Source of the DNA: Phymatolithon calcareum
Lineage: Eukaryota > Rhodophyta > Florideophyceae > Hapalidiales
NCBI GenBank assembly: GCA_977006965.1
Contig: OZ345356.1
Location: 806,001-870,000, forward strand
Length of the DNA stretch: 64,000 bases
Direction: 5' to 3'
This document shows positions 40,331-50,870 of the stretch, piece after piece (within the stretch, counting starts at the first letter, position 1; each line of letters starts with the position of its first letter). The notes below the pieces were generated by a model. It did not search any database. It saw nothing but the letters and a program-made list of their open reading frames with translations, and was not told the DNA's origin. The position numbers and the translations under genes are program-made.

Positions 40331-41504
40331 CCTGTCTTAGATCTCTCTTAGTCCTCGTTTTAGTGCGCGTGTGACTTGAAATTTCCTCAGCTGTACGGCT
40401 GTGTGTGATGCAGTACGGGCCGTCGAGGATGGAAAACAGGAATGCAAGGTAACTCCCTTGCCTCTTTATTCAGGACGTGTTCTAGTGGACTATTTGTAGG
40501 GAAAAGAAACTGCAGTTCGGCTCATGCAAAGCCGAACGGTAAAGTGTAATGGCAGCACACCCAGATTAGGTGTCAACAGGAAATTCGAAATCCTGGGTAG
40601 CAGTGATTCGAATTTGGGAAACGTATGGCACCTCATGTGCGGAACATGGATGCAGGATAAACGTTTTCCACTGATTACGTGGAGGAGGAAAATTGAGGCG
40701 GTTAGAGGTAGCCGTAACTGTTTACGGCACAACACTGTGCCTTGGGGGTCTTTGAGTTCCTCCGTCAGGTGAGCTGCCATTTCCGCCCGATCCAGCGACC
40801 TTCATTCGCAGCAATTCGTCTGGGATCTCCTCTTCTTCATTTGAATTAGATTTTTCATCCTCTTCGCAAAGTCAGTTGGTGTTGACGCAGATAGACCTTC
40901 GGTGAATTTCTTAAAGCTTGCTCGTCTGTTTGCCCTAGTCATCTTCTTCACCTTTCTATAGAGATCTCTATGCGTTTGCAAGTCGACGACCGAGTCCGTT
41001 CTCCGTGCCTTCTTGTAGGCTTTTGTAATTCTTCACTCAGAATCCGTTCAGTCGAGCGGATTGGGAACGGAATAATCAGTCCTCTGCGACCCCTGGTTTC
41101 GAGCTTGTTATTGAGACCGGCTAGGGATATTTGATGATTTTATATTCAGTGCTCCCGACGCCTCACCTTGGAGTAACGGGTCAGCTCTTGCGTTATTCTC
41201 TAAGCTAACCATATAACGCACATGGCCACCGGCGAAACCATCTGCTGGTCCCTATATTGTCTGTTTACTTTCAGAAACACAAGAGACTCGAACAGTATCA
41301 GCGTCGTCGTCATACGGTTGCCGGAAAAGACATTATGCAGCATTGTGGTATTCGACAATTAGTGGGAAAGAAATCAAGATGTTAAGATGCCGATGAGTAC
41401 GGAAAGGTATTTCATTGGAATCCGACATCACTGAGAGAAGCGCTCAAAAGTCAGGGAAGATCGCGCATGACCGCGATGAAGCAAGTAATCTCAAAGTCAG
41501 TGAA
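40331..41504. other. Mostly unassigned; possible LINE linker on the minus strand
   Basis: On the minus strand between about 41040 and 40740, frame-broken stretches read like a LINE endonuclease-RT linker (THRDLYRKVKK-type, MTRANRRASFKKF, then MAAHLTEELK). This is weak. Elsewhere (40400-40740 and 41100-41500) no gene or repeat is recognised. Confidence 0.3.
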
Positions 41505-41518
41505 GACAAGCGTTCAAG

Positions 41519-42610
41519 GAAAGGTAGATTTCTATTTAAAAGTTACCAAAGCATCTGCTGACGCTTGGGGCAACTTTACTAGGGCCAAGAGGTTTTGTCT
41601 AGATTCTCTCTATGGAGGCGTTTTCTTTTCTTGTCGGTGTAACACGATTCAGTGAACTACAAAAACCCACCTCTGGTCTCCTTCGGGACCTCGAGGGGGA
41701 AAGTTACTCCCCTGTCCTGTGACACGCTGTGATTTCAAGTTTCGGACAGTCCTTACTTGTCCACATCCTGGAACATGGTTAGGAGCTCGTCGAGTGCTCG
41801 CTTAGTCCAGGCCCTGTCCTCTTTGGAGAGTATGTCCTTTGCGAGGCCATTTATCACGTCTTCGATGGCATCTTTCCCACATTGGCCGGTGAGTCCGATA
41901 AGGGTAGAGGTGCTCATTAGAGGGAACATTCCAAATGACCACTTGATGGCAAGTGGTCTATATATTCTTGAATTGAAGAGAAGGTGCGGGGGTAACGACA
42001 CTTTCGCGTGCGGTATAGGTAGTTTTTTCGACTTTTCCACATCCTCTGCGGCCTCCAGTATCTTTTTCCTTTCTATTTCTTGATGTTTGTCTTAGCTGTC
42101 GTTTCGCTTGCTGCTTCGCACAGGAAGCCATACACTTTCGCGTGGACAATATGCCTCTCCGCTTCTTGACTTTCCTTGTTCGTCATCTCTGTTGTTGGAC
42201 CAGATATCAGCGCATCGCGTCTTCTTATCAATCTCTGCACAAAGCGTCTTGCAAGGACGTCTCTTCTTCCCTTGGGTTGGAGGATTCGACACATGGCCCT
42301 GCACCTGTCCAAGCTTCTTTTTCCTGGTTTCCCAAGGATTTGCCCGAAGAACATAGATTCAACCTTCCTGACTTCCGAGGCCACCTTCGCGGTCCAAGGT
42401 GTGAGGTGAAGAGCATATTCCCATCTTGACTGCATAAGAGATTTGTACAGCCTAATCGCCCTCGCGGAGTGGACACCATTAGTAAACACGCCCAGCCGTC
42501 GGAGATACCCAAGCACATTTTTGGATTTCTTGATCCTGTCTGTCAGTTTGGTGTCTGAAACTCCCTGTTCCGTTAGTGTTACCCCGAGGTATTTTACCTC
42601 CTGGAGAGTG
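41519..42610 (-). mobile_element. 5'-truncated F4 LINE, TSD GACAAGCGTTCAAG
   Basis: GACAAGCGTTCAAG occurs at 41505-41518 and 42611-42624. The minus strand encodes the post-RT region in two frames: 42610-42073 (LQEVKYLGVTLTEQGVSD, SRWEYALHLTPW, MCRILQPKGRRDVLARRF) and 42040-41753 (RPLAIKWSFGMFPLMSTSTL, ending FQDVDK). The 3' UTR then runs to GGTAACTTTTAAATAGAAAT. A one-frame break lies near 42060. It serves as the uninterrupted reference for the split F4 copy at 17.4-29.1 kb. Confidence 0.93.
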
Positions 42611-42924
42611 GACAAGCGTTCAAGCAGCTGGTTGTAGACTATACCCCCGCGGTGGTCGCCTTTAGGCATGGATGCAGCGGGGACACAATGTCGTACGACC
42701 CAATTTGCTATGTCGTGAGAGACTTGTACTCATACTCTAATTTCTGAACAATGTGAAGCTGTCACAGAACAGTTTTTGGCGCTCACCTTTCGTGTGACCG
42801 ATCTTTCCGCAAGAAAGAAGAAAGCGATAAAGCGATATTGATCAGAGTGCCATTCAGCCTCCAGTTGAGTAGTCAGCCACCTTTGTAATGAATGACAAAA
42901 CGTCGAGTCTGGGAAGATATAAAA

Positions 42925-43090
42925 AGTTTTTTTCCTTTCAAGTTTTTTTAAAAGCCCCACAGACTTTCGAAGATATGGGCAAGGCTTCCTCTGATGCTAC
43001 CTACCTTTGTGCAGCTCACGAAACGTCCACCAGAATGGCGGACGGGAAAACTCAGGACTCAAAGTAGTCCTATCTCAGTCCTCTACGCGA
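42925..43090 (-). mobile_element. F2 LINE tail fragment
   Basis: The plus strand shows TTTCAAGTTTTTTTAAAAGC, CCCACAGACTTTCGAAGATA, GGGCAAGGCTTCCTCTGATG. The same 150 bp recur at the tail of the larger F2 copy starting 43424, including CTCAAAGTAGTCCTATCTCA. No coding part is present, and TSDs are not clear. Confidence 0.8.
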
Positions 43091-43409
43091 CGATTGTATC
43101 GCTTTTAGGTATAAAAAGTGCCTTGTGGATGTTCAAGAAAGATCCGGAGATGGAATTGACTAAGGAATATTGTTTGTCTCAAGAAATATGAAGACTTGTA
43201 CAAAGCCCTCCCAAAAGCGGAGAAGGGCGAAGTATTCAAGAAGAGTTGTACAAAAGAAAATAATTGAGGAATTCTCTCAGAAAGAAACGTGAAAATCAGC
43301 AATTCCTACTGAGTCAAGCGAGGAGCAAATGCTCTTCTGCATCAGCGAAGAACGACAAATTAGATAGGATTATGGCTGATATTCAACTGAGAATATGTGC
43401 CAGCTCCAC
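43091..43409 (+). pseudogene. Degenerate LINE fragment
   Basis: Plus-strand remnants read KKYEDLYKALPKAEKGEVF, resembling the segment YLKMYEDLRQALQKAQEGSV of the F3 protein at 38225. Stops follow quickly and neither end is defined. Confidence 0.5.
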
Positions 43410-43423
43410 TTTTGAGGAATAAT

Positions 43424-45097
43424 TTTTTTTTTTTTCCTTTCAAGTTTATTTAAAAGCCCCACAGACTTCCGAAGATATGGGCAAGGCTTCCTCTGGTGCT
43501 ACCTACCTTTGTGTAGCTCACAAAACGTCCACTAGAATCGCAGACGGGAAAACTTAGGACTCAAAGTAGTCCTATCTCAGTCCTCTACGGGATTGTTGGT
43601 GCTTGGACTCGACCACTTTTTGCCTTGCATTCTGCGGATTAATACAGGCCTTCTTCGTTCTCCATGCGTTCTATGATTGTCTTGCTAAATAGTAAGAGCT
43701 CATCTAGCGCCTTTTCTGTTTCCAGTCGTTTTTCTCCTTCGAGTTCGTACCCTGCTAGCGTGCGTTCAAGAGTCTCCATATGCTCTCTGGCTCTGGTGCC
43801 GAATTCTTCAGTCATACTTGTTGTTGACACCTGGGGGAATCTGCCACAGGCATACTGCAGTGCGAGTTGTCTGTGCTTCACCTTGGGGAACTTGAGGATT
43901 GCTGGCAATTCTCTTGTCTTGTCGTATGGTATCTTTCTTTTCCGCTTCGATTCTAGGCGGTCTCCTTCCATTTCCAGAAATTTCGATCGAAGTGCTTGCG
44001 ACGATTGGTTTGTTTGGATATGCTTTACCGCTTCACCGAACGGCTCTCTGGTCTCCATCGCGGCGATATCTTTCTTCGTGTACTGCCATTCATCGTTGTT
44101 TCTTCTTTCTGGCACTTCCTTTGAATACATACGTTCTTTCGCCTTGTTCCTTCTCAGCATTTTGAAGGCCAACATTTCTCGTCGATGTGCGGCCGCCTGG
44201 ATCCGGCACATGAGACGGAGCCTATCCGTCCTTCCTCGGGCCAGTGGCCCGAATACTTGATTGAAGAATGTTGCTTCTACTTCCTTGACGGCATTTTGTA
44301 CGTCTTCTGTCCAGGGCGTTAAGTGCATTGCGTACTCCCAGCGTGGCTGTACTAGTGCCTTGTATATCTGAATACACTTCTGTATACTCAGCCCTTTCTT
44401 GAACACTCCCAGTGTACGCAACTCGTACACGGCCGTCCTTGATTTCTTTAGTCGTTGCATCATTAACGTATCTGTAACTCCTCCGGGGTCTAGGGATACT
44501 CCAAGGTACGTGACCTCCGGAACTTGTGCTAGCACCTTGTTCGCTAGCTTGAATGTCTTGCCCAATGTTTCTTCTGATTCGAGGACTTCGCTTTTCCCTT
44601 GTTTAGTGTTCCAAGTCATCTCTCGCTCTTGTGCCCATTGGGTAGCTATATCCAATAGTCCTTGCAGTGCCGCGGGTGATTTCGCAGAGAGAAGAACATC
44701 GTCTGCGAAGAGGATAGCCGGTACTTCAGCCCAAGTTTTTGATGCCCGGCTCATTCGTTCTGCGAATTCATCCATGAAGATGTTGTAAAGGCTTGGACTG
44801 AGAGGGGACCCTTGTGGGACTCCCCTGTCCACTAGAAACCAGTTCCTGTTCGCATCACCAATTGTTGCTACCCAGGATGGTGTCAAGAACGCCTCTGCCA
44901 TTGCGCAGATCTCCTTGGGCAGTACTTGTCTCATTCTGTTCACCAGGTGTACTCTCGGTACTGTGTCGTAGGCAGCCTTAAGGTCCAATACTGCTACACA
45001 TCTCTGATCCTCTTTTAGTAGCTCAGTAGCTCTTAGGATGGCCAGTTCAGTGCTCTTCCCCTTTTGGAATCCAAGCTGATACCAGTGGTTTGCGTAT
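43424..45097 (-). mobile_element. F2 LINE, 1674 bp, TSD TTTTGAGGAATAAT
   Basis: TTTTGAGGAATAAT lies at 43410-43423 and 45098-45111. The plus strand starts with a run of T (reverse of a poly-A tail) then the F2 UTR. The copy is truncated within the RT (QRCVAVLDLKAAYD at the 5' side) but otherwise open, making it the reference for the F2 C-terminus. Confidence 0.95.
43639..44988 (-). CDS. F2 LINE reverse transcriptase (partial) and C-terminal domain
   Basis: A 449-codon uninterrupted frame; translation would need an upstream start lost by truncation, so the Met used is internal. RT motifs: DLKAAYDTVPRVHLVNRM (first Asp just inside), RGVPQGSPLSPSLYNIFMD, PAILFADDVLLSAKS (Asp-Asp), WNTKQGKSEVL and VTYLGVSLDPGGVTD. 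The post-RT part has WEYAMHLTPWTED, RTDRLRLMCRIQAAAHRREM and LESKRKRKIPYDKTRELPA, then KHRQLALQYACGRFPQVSTT and a helical end. No RNase H and no CCHC knuckle are present; the C-terminal domain is shared by F1, F2, F4 and F5. The open frame and clean 14-bp TSD point to recent insertion. Confidence 0.92.
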   Translation of the reverse strand: MDLKAAYDTVPRVHLVNRMRQVLPKEICAMAEAFLTPSWVATIGDANRNWFLVDRGVPQGSPLSPSLYNIFMDEFAERMSRASKTWAEVPAILFADDVLLSAKSPAALQGLLDIATQWAQEREMTWNTKQGKSEVLESEETLGKTFKLANKVLAQVPEVTYLGVSLDPGGVTDTLMMQRLKKSRTAVYELRTLGVFKKGLSIQKCIQIYKALVQPRWEYAMHLTPWTEDVQNAVKEVEATFFNQVFGPLARGRTDRLRLMCRIQAAAHRREMLAFKMLRRNKAKERMYSKEVPERRNNDEWQYTKKDIAAMETREPFGEAVKHIQTNQSSQALRSKFLEMEGDRLESKRKRKIPYDKTRELPAILKFPKVKHRQLALQYACGRFPQVSTTSMTEEFGTRAREHMETLERTLAGYELEGEKRLETEKALDELLLFSKTIIERMENEEGLY

Positions 45098-45111
45098 TTT
45101 TGAGGAATAAT

Positions 45112-45437
45112 GTATTACACCAATTGTTGATGTGCTGGTTCCAATCAGCGCCGTACAATGCTAGGCTATAAGATGGCGAAAGCGAGTGGGAGTGTGGCAG
45201 TTTCCCGGCGAGCAAAGCCACAGGAATTTGCAACAGCTTCTGAACCGTACAGATCGCGATCTGTCGAGCAGTCCCCGTGCCGAGAGAGGCTCGATCACAC
45301 ACGCTTCGGAAACTTGCATTCGTTTTCACGTACCAGTGTGCGTTTTCGAACGATATTCAACTGAATAGTAGTCTCGCGTAAGAAGTCTAATTGACTAGGG
45401 CTCCTAGGCCTAGTCAGTTTGACGTGTTCCGCCAGCT
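45112..45437. other. No gene recognised
   Basis: Flank of the F2 LINE. Short ORFs on the plus strand lack motifs. A small palindromic run (GGGCTCCTAGGCCTAGTC) lies near 45400. Confidence 0.35.
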
Positions 45438-45568
45438 TGAGTGTTGTCCGGCACTAGTTTCGTCCTCAACCATGTGGTCACGCTTGCCGAACTACTAGTT
45501 CTAGTTAGTTCAAGTTCGGTAAGCGTGGGCGCATGGTTGAGGGCGTAATTAGTGCCGGAGAACACTCA
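45438..45568. repeat. 131-bp imperfect hairpin, possible MITE
   Basis: Arms 45438-45493 and 45513-45568 are complementary at 48 of 56 positions around a 19-bp loop; the ends read TGAGTGTT and AACACTCA. Weaker complementarity extends about 15 bp further out (TTCCGCCA and TGGCGGAA). No duplicated target was identified and no coding sequence is present. Confidence 0.6.
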
Positions 45569-46979
45569 CGATGGCGGAAAACATTGCTGCCCAGCCACCA
45601 ACCCTACATTGTTTTCGATTTAGAAGTCAAGCCGTTCAGCGGCTACATCTTCATCGTTCCGTTTCTTCTCCAAGTTGTGCTTGCCCGTTTGTCCCGAGGA
45701 AGGGTTTCGTGGGACCTGTCTCTTGATAGTAGTCTGTCGTAGAATAGCATCCCACCTATGGGAAAGTTTACTTACTCAACTAATCGCTTCTGGGTTATTT
45801 TGAATGTCTCGGTTCGTCGATGAGAATTGACTGCGATTTTGAACCCGCATGATGCGGATTATTCGCTCGGCTGGACGAGAAGTTGCGTTTAACTATCAAG
45901 CTTACTGATTACTTGAAACCATTTCGATCTACTGATATTTACATCACGATAGAACGATTGAATGATACAATCAGTAGATCAGCGAGCGCCAAGAAATTTA
46001 CTGTACGGGGAGATCCGTTTCGTGCTGTGAGCCAAAAAGCTCAGTATCATACAATAGTCCCTCAAATTGCAACGCTACGGTGGAAAGATCCTTTTGCAGT
46101 TACGGAGGTTTGCAAGTTGGGGAGGTTTATCATACAGTCATTTGAACAAAAATTTTTACTCAAATTTTTACGGTCTATTGGTCAGATCCTTTCGCGCCTC
46201 GTATGTAATACGTTCGCTAATTAAACCAATCAGTGATCTTCGATTGGACGAGTGAGCTCTTGTGACCAGTCCATATGGCACGCTTTGCTGCATTGATGAC
46301 CGTCATCCAGATACTGTAAAGTTACTGTAGGGATTGATGAATTCTCTGCAACACGGTGTATGGGACACCCAAAAATTAAACGAAAAATAAGGGTTAATTC
46401 TACCAACTTTGCAGTTTGCAAAGGATAGCTTTTTTTTGGTTATAACGTTACACGCTCGGTGGATTGGTTCAGTTGCACTACTGTATTGCAGGTTTTGCAG
46501 TTCCACGGGTTGCATTTACAGAGGGGCTACTGTTGAGCGTACGGCGCCCGCCAGGGAGATGCCTGTAATGCGCACAGCAGGGAAACATTTTTTTTGCTAA
46601 ATCCATCGTTCTAAATGTTCACGAGATTTCGAGGTTTCTCTTCGCCGTGTTGTCACGTGGCTTAGCCGCTGCGCAATTTTTCCATCCAGGGAGTCTACAA
46701 GGTGGGGATTACAGTACAACTCCTTCTGTAATGACACAATCTGTGTCGATTCAGACCCGACTGGTTACGCGGCCTTACCGTAAGCTCCTCAAAACGGCAT
46801 GCATGATAGAATAGGAGGATGGAAATTGGCACAGGGAGTGGAGATTTTGAGCTCGACATACGTCCCGTGCTTTTAGTGCCGTCTGCTTCAGCACACTTGT
46901 GAAGCTACACAACCTGCTCTCAACACAGTCGTTCTATACAGTGCACACTCCTACCCGCGGAAACTGAGGTGCATACAAC
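45569..46979. other. Intergenic region upstream of the TIMP-like gene
   Basis: No ORF with recognisable domains. CGTTCTATACAGTGCACACT at about 46930-46950 could hold a weak TATA-like element for the gene starting at 46980, at a plausible distance, but it is not a clean match. Confidence 0.35.
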
Positions 46980-47660
46980 ATGGAATGCTCGCGCGTCAAG
47001 CTTCTACTGCTTTTGTTTTCCGGGATAATTACATTCTGTTCGGGTTGCTCTTGTTCCCCTGTGGACTCCCTCACATTCTTCTACGACCAGCAGAAGAAAG
47101 GCAATCCATATTCCCTCGCTGAAGTCATAGCCGTCGCCGATTCACTGGACAATTCTCTGGGACCTCGGCCGTATGAGAACCTTAACTACACGCTGCGCGT
47201 AACGAATGTCTTCGGCGCATGTTCCGCCAAACCTCTCCCGCGTACAGTGTTCGCAATCACTTCAAAAACGCTTTGTGGAATCAGATTTGAGATCGGTCAG
47301 ACGGTCATCCTTCCGGTGCCACTGACGGAGAGCACAATCAATGTTCACTATTGCACAGGAACTGTGACGGAGGCGGGCGACGAGAGAGATGGTCTCTTCC
47401 TGCAGTTCAGTTTGGAGTTTCTAAACTCGAGAATGGCGTGTTGTAATATTTCCAGTTGCCACGGCTGGAGGAGAAGGTGGAGCTGTACGTGCGCTGGAAC
47501 AGAGAAAAAGCGTTGTGTCAGGAAACCGTGTTGGACTGCGAAGCCGCCATGTGCCGACGCCTTTTCGTGTCGCAATAATAATTGCGGAAATTGTACGGCG
47601 GAATGGTTCACCCGTGCTGGTGCTACTGCATGTAGACCTAAGGTAGTTCCGTACTATTGA
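46980..47660 (+). CDS. Secreted TIMP/netrin-like (NTR) cysteine-rich protein
   Basis: The ORF is 226 residues and intron-free. Residues 1-22 form a signal peptide (KLLLLLFSGIITFCSG). The predicted mature chain begins CSCSP, a Cys-x-Cys at the very N-terminus as in tissue inhibitors of metalloproteinases, where the first Cys binds the protease zinc. The N-terminal half (to about residue 145) has NTR-like spacing: LNYTLRVTNVFGACSA, FAITSKTLCGIRFEIGQTV, HYCTGTVTEAG. The C-terminal ~70 residues are a separate Cys-rich module (CVRKPCWTAKPPCADAFSC, NNNCGNCTAEWF). It is likely extracellular; metalloproteinase inhibition is suggested by the Cys-x-Cys start but unproven. No TE sequence overlaps it, and it is the best candidate for an ordinary host gene here. 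Confidence 0.75.
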   Translation: MECSRVKLLLLLFSGIITFCSGCSCSPVDSLTFFYDQQKKGNPYSLAEVIAVADSLDNSLGPRPYENLNYTLRVTNVFGACSAKPLPRTVFAITSKTLCGIRFEIGQTVILPVPLTESTINVHYCTGTVTEAGDERDGLFLQFSLEFLNSRMACCNISSCHGWRRRWSCTCAGTEKKRCVRKPCWTAKPPCADAFSCRNNNCGNCTAEWFTRAGATACRPKVVPYY

Positions 47661-48258
47661 GTGGATGTCTATTTTGTAAACAATGCGCCCATGTAGAATG
47701 AGGCGTAGGATTGGATTTCTGTTTAATTGAAGCTCCCTTTGTAAATTATCATCTGATGGACTTTTCGTTGCGCTACAATGCTTCGCTTACAATCTCATTT
47801 TAAGTAGTTGATTTCGGTCATTTTCAATGGACAGTATCAACTGCCATTTCCAGCATCTACAGTACATTTAAGTTTGAAATATCCTTGAGGGCTTCATCTA
47901 GTTCGGAATCTTCGTTTCGTGCTTAATCTTGCCAGGAGAATGAGGTATAAGACTAAGGGTAAAGTACAGACCTACGAGAAGGAATCAAGGGGCTATTAAA
48001 CCTCCAGTTGGGTAGCTGGATATGATACAATCAACAACAATGCTTCGAAAACAATGCGCATGAAATTAACCACATACTGTACTGTACTCCTCAGTGAAAT
48101 ACTGTACCCCTGAATCATCTTCTTTACAGTGCAATCTCTTAACTCCTTGCACTTATGAATGCTTCATTCAATCAAATTACCGGAGAGCTGACGACAAAAG
48201 TATGTCTCCCAAATGCTTCGACTTGTTCATATAGTACAGTACTACCAGGGGTAACCTT
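47661..48258. other. 3' flank of the TIMP-like gene with a degenerate LINE-like repeat
   Basis: 47713-47930 resembles 49158-49400: TGGATTTCTGTTTAATTGAA, GCTCCCTTTGT, TTTGAAATATCCTTGAG, TTCATCTAGTTCGGAATCTT. Both are probably 3' ends of the same diverged LINE in minus orientation. No gene is visible. Confidence 0.55.
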
Positions 48259-48268
48259 CCCCTGGTAC

Positions 48269-48576
48269 TTTTTTTTGAATTTGGAATTTTATTAAACGCC
48301 GCAGTGACACTCATGAGACTGCAAGGGAGATCCGTTTCAGCAGCTACGATGTAGCTTCGATTATCTATGCAAATACTTATAACCCGGGTTAACGTCATAG
48401 CCCTAGCTGCAAAAACCCTTTCCCGTAAAAAGGGCGGAGGGAAAAGCTTGAGGTCGACTGGTCAGGTTTCCTCAATTGACGCCTTGTCTATTCAATGTCA
48501 TCATAAAAGACGATAGTGAAGAAGAGTAGCTTGTCTAGAGCTTTTTCAGTGATATCAACCTCCTCTTTGGTCAGTG
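48269..48576 (-). mobile_element. 5'-truncated F1 LINE tail, TSD CCCCTGGTAC
   Basis: CCCCTGGTAC occurs at 48259-48268 and 48577-48586. The insert holds the F1 tail in reverse (TTTTTTGAATTTGGAATTTT, then ATTAAACGCC), is more diverged than other F1 copies, and carries only traces of the terminal codons (a TCATAAAAGACGATAGTG stretch). Confidence 0.9.
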
Positions 48577-48799
48577 CCCCTGGTACAACTGTACCAACTT
48601 TGCGCAAGCTCACGGCGGGCCTAAATTCGAGCGGCTACTGCTGCTAGGCAGAATGTAAGCACCAGTTTATAAGAAAGCAATCTTAACGTTCTGGATGCTG
48701 CGACGGGGAATGCAAGAACGACGGCGCTATCGGTGAATCCAAGAGAAGAACTTAATTTCCATGAACTAAAGCGGGCAGTCGAGACATTGCCCAAAAAAA

Positions 48800-49145
48800 G
48801 AAAACAATATTAAAAAAGCTTCCAACACCTCAACTTGAGTATCAAGACAGCTTTTCGCTGTCTTCATCACCGAGCGCGCATTACCCTCCTAACATCTCCT
48901 TAACTCGAGTTTATCTTCCCGGGGTGGCTTGAGTGAGTGTTTCGCTTTCGTATTAGGTCCCTATGTCCATCTCCGTGGACCGTAGTGTGCGTTGGAACAC
49001 TGCAAGCTCAATCGCAACACGGCTTCCACGGTATGGCGCAAAAGTCGATTTTCTCCACAGCGACTATCTGTTGAAAATCACTCTGCAACACCTCAAACGC
49101 GCAGTTCTGTCCCTGATATGTGGCATGCCTGCTAACTTTTCTGCC
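48800..49145 (-). pseudogene. F3 LINE C-terminal fragment
   Basis: The order matches 20757-21100: CTTCAACACCTCAACTTGAG-type tail, CCTCCTAACATCTCCTTAA, then reversed coding sequence of the C-terminus around CAACACCTCAAACGCGCAG. It stops where the diverged repeat starting TGGATTTCTG begins. Confidence 0.7.
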
Positions 49146-49149
49146 TTGT

Positions 49150-49760
49150 GCATGGATTGGATTGGATTTCTGTTTAATTGAAGCTCCCTTTGTCAATTAT
49201 CATTGAACCTGAGAGAATTTTGGTTGCGCTAAAATCCTTCTTTTACGTTCTCATTTAAGTTTTCGGACATTTTCTTTGGACAGTACCACTACTATTTCTG
49301 GAATTTCTTTTTGAATATCGGAAAGTCGTTCTTTGGGCATTAAGTTTGAAATATCCTTGAGTGCTTCATCTAGTTCGGAATCTTCGTTTCTTGCTTGCTC
49401 TTGCCAGTAGTATGGGAAGCGGTGAAATAACCAGTGCGTGCAAAGAAGCCTGTGCTTCGCTTTTTTGAGGGTGAGAAATGGTGGTAGCTCGTTCTTAATG
49501 GGCTGAGGAGGGCGTCGGCCCTCCCGTCCAGCTGCTTTAGGAGGCCTTGTGCATGGGGATTCTCCTCCTATAGTGGAAAAAGAACAATTTGCGGTACCCC
49601 TCAAGCATATGAAGGAAGGGGAAGTAGCGGCCCAACTCCGAGAACTCCTGTTGTAAACGACTGGAGTTGAGAAGAAAGAGAAAATACAGAACGACAAACC
49701 AAACGATATCCTATCCTTTCTCGTAAATGAGGGCTTTCTGAAAAACCTAATCAGTTGCAA
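49150..49760 (-). pseudogene. Diverged LINE, C-terminal domain
   Basis: The minus frame 49760-49251 contains LPPFLTLKKAKHRLLCTHWL then FHRFPYYWQEQA, a variant of the KHRxLA...GRFP motif. A helical end follows (ELDEALKDISNLMPKERLSD). At 49570-49660 the plus strand separately reads EQFAVPLKHMKEGEV, a LINE segment in the other direction, so two fragments meet head to head. Confidence 0.6.
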
Positions 49761-50284
49761 GAGAACCTTGAAGAAGAAGAAGGGTAGACACTTGGGGCAA
49801 CTTTCCTTGTGCCAAGAGGTTTTGGTTGGATTCTGGCTAAAGAAGACTTTCTTATTTTGTTGAAAAAAACCTTGAAGGGAAGTTGAAAGTACTTCATCTC
49901 GTCGTCTACGGACTTGGATCGGACCGAAGTTTAGAAACTGGCCAATAGAAAAGAGCTCGGATTGAAAACGGCGTGCGTGAGGGCAACTATCTTGTCCGAA
50001 CCTCGTCTTTTGGGGGTCCGACGCACGATTAGTTTGAAGAACTGCGCTTTAGGAGCCGACATTTACTTCCAGTTATCAAAGAAATCAACTCTCCCTCAGA
50101 AAACTGTACGTCCGCTTTTGCGCGCCACCATATAGTTACAGAATATCCAGATAATCACGTGCTAGGACATATTTTTGAATTTATTTGAAATCTCTTTCTC
50201 TATGCTGAAGGTTCTATGGCCACTCAGAACATTCTTGAGTCGTATTTTCTGTCAACAAGCGCTCATGTGAGCGTCTGGCATTCA
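49761..50284. other. LINE UTR scrap, otherwise nothing recognised
   Basis: About 49785-49850 resembles the F4 UTR in reverse (CTTGGGGCAACTTT, GCCAAGAGGTTTTGG). The rest has no supported feature. Confidence 0.4.
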
Positions 50285-50490
50285 AAAATCAGTGCTCATC
50301 TTCGATGAGGCTAGTGTAAGTTGTAACGCAACTAGTTTGATCGCAGCGGTAATCCCAAAGCAGGCACCCAAAGCTCTCCAAAGCGACATTCACGTGATAG
50401 GGGATATGTGTCCAAGGCCTCTCTTCAAGAGTAACAGGGCCGCTTTCGCACGACGTAGTTTGACTATTCAGTATATCCTTGATTCGTAGT
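50285..50490 (-). pseudogene. Rearranged F3 LINE fragment
   Basis: Reversed C-terminal sequence (CTCATCTTCGATGAGGCTAG, GTAATCCCAAAGCAGGCACC) is directly joined to the F3 end sequence (GATATGTGTCCAAGGCCTCT, CTTCAAGAGTAACAGGG), with an internal part missing. The same unusual junction context (CTCCAAAGCGACATTCAC) is found at 54840-54865. Confidence 0.65.
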
Positions 50491-50639
50491 GAGTCGTAAA
50501 ATTCACAGGCTATCATGTAACGCTATCCAACATGGAGACTAAGTCGATCAACGACGATTCGCAAAGCAGATTTTTATTGAGAACGCATCATGTGACCGCC
50601 CCGTGTTGTGCAACTTCCAATGAAGTATGCTGAAAGCGA

Positions 50640-50870
50640 CAAGGAAATTTACGAACCGGATGAGAGAACCTAATTGAAAACCTGGTTGCCTGCAGGCGTC
50701 CGGTACGAAATTTCCTTGTAGCTATAAGCATACTTCGTTGGAGGTTTCACATCACGGGGCTCAAAAATAAGCTTGGTTGCGTTGTACTCACCCGAATAGT
50801 CCCCCTTTCCGCCACATCAATTGGTCGCATTGTTCCCATCTATGACGCAAAACGGCAATGAACGGTTTAA
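50640..50870 (-). pseudogene. Family-2 gene fragment (third copy)
   Basis: GGTACGAAATTTCCTTGTAG, GCATACTTCGTTGGA, TCCCCCTTTCCGCCACA and TTGGTCGCATTGTTCCCATC match 55677-55800 inside family-2 copy 2. Only the portion encoding the C-terminal third is present, with stops. Confidence 0.65.

Noticed and set aside
43664-44260. 198-codon plus-strand ORF
   Set aside because: It is the antisense shadow of the F2 LINE protein on the minus strand.
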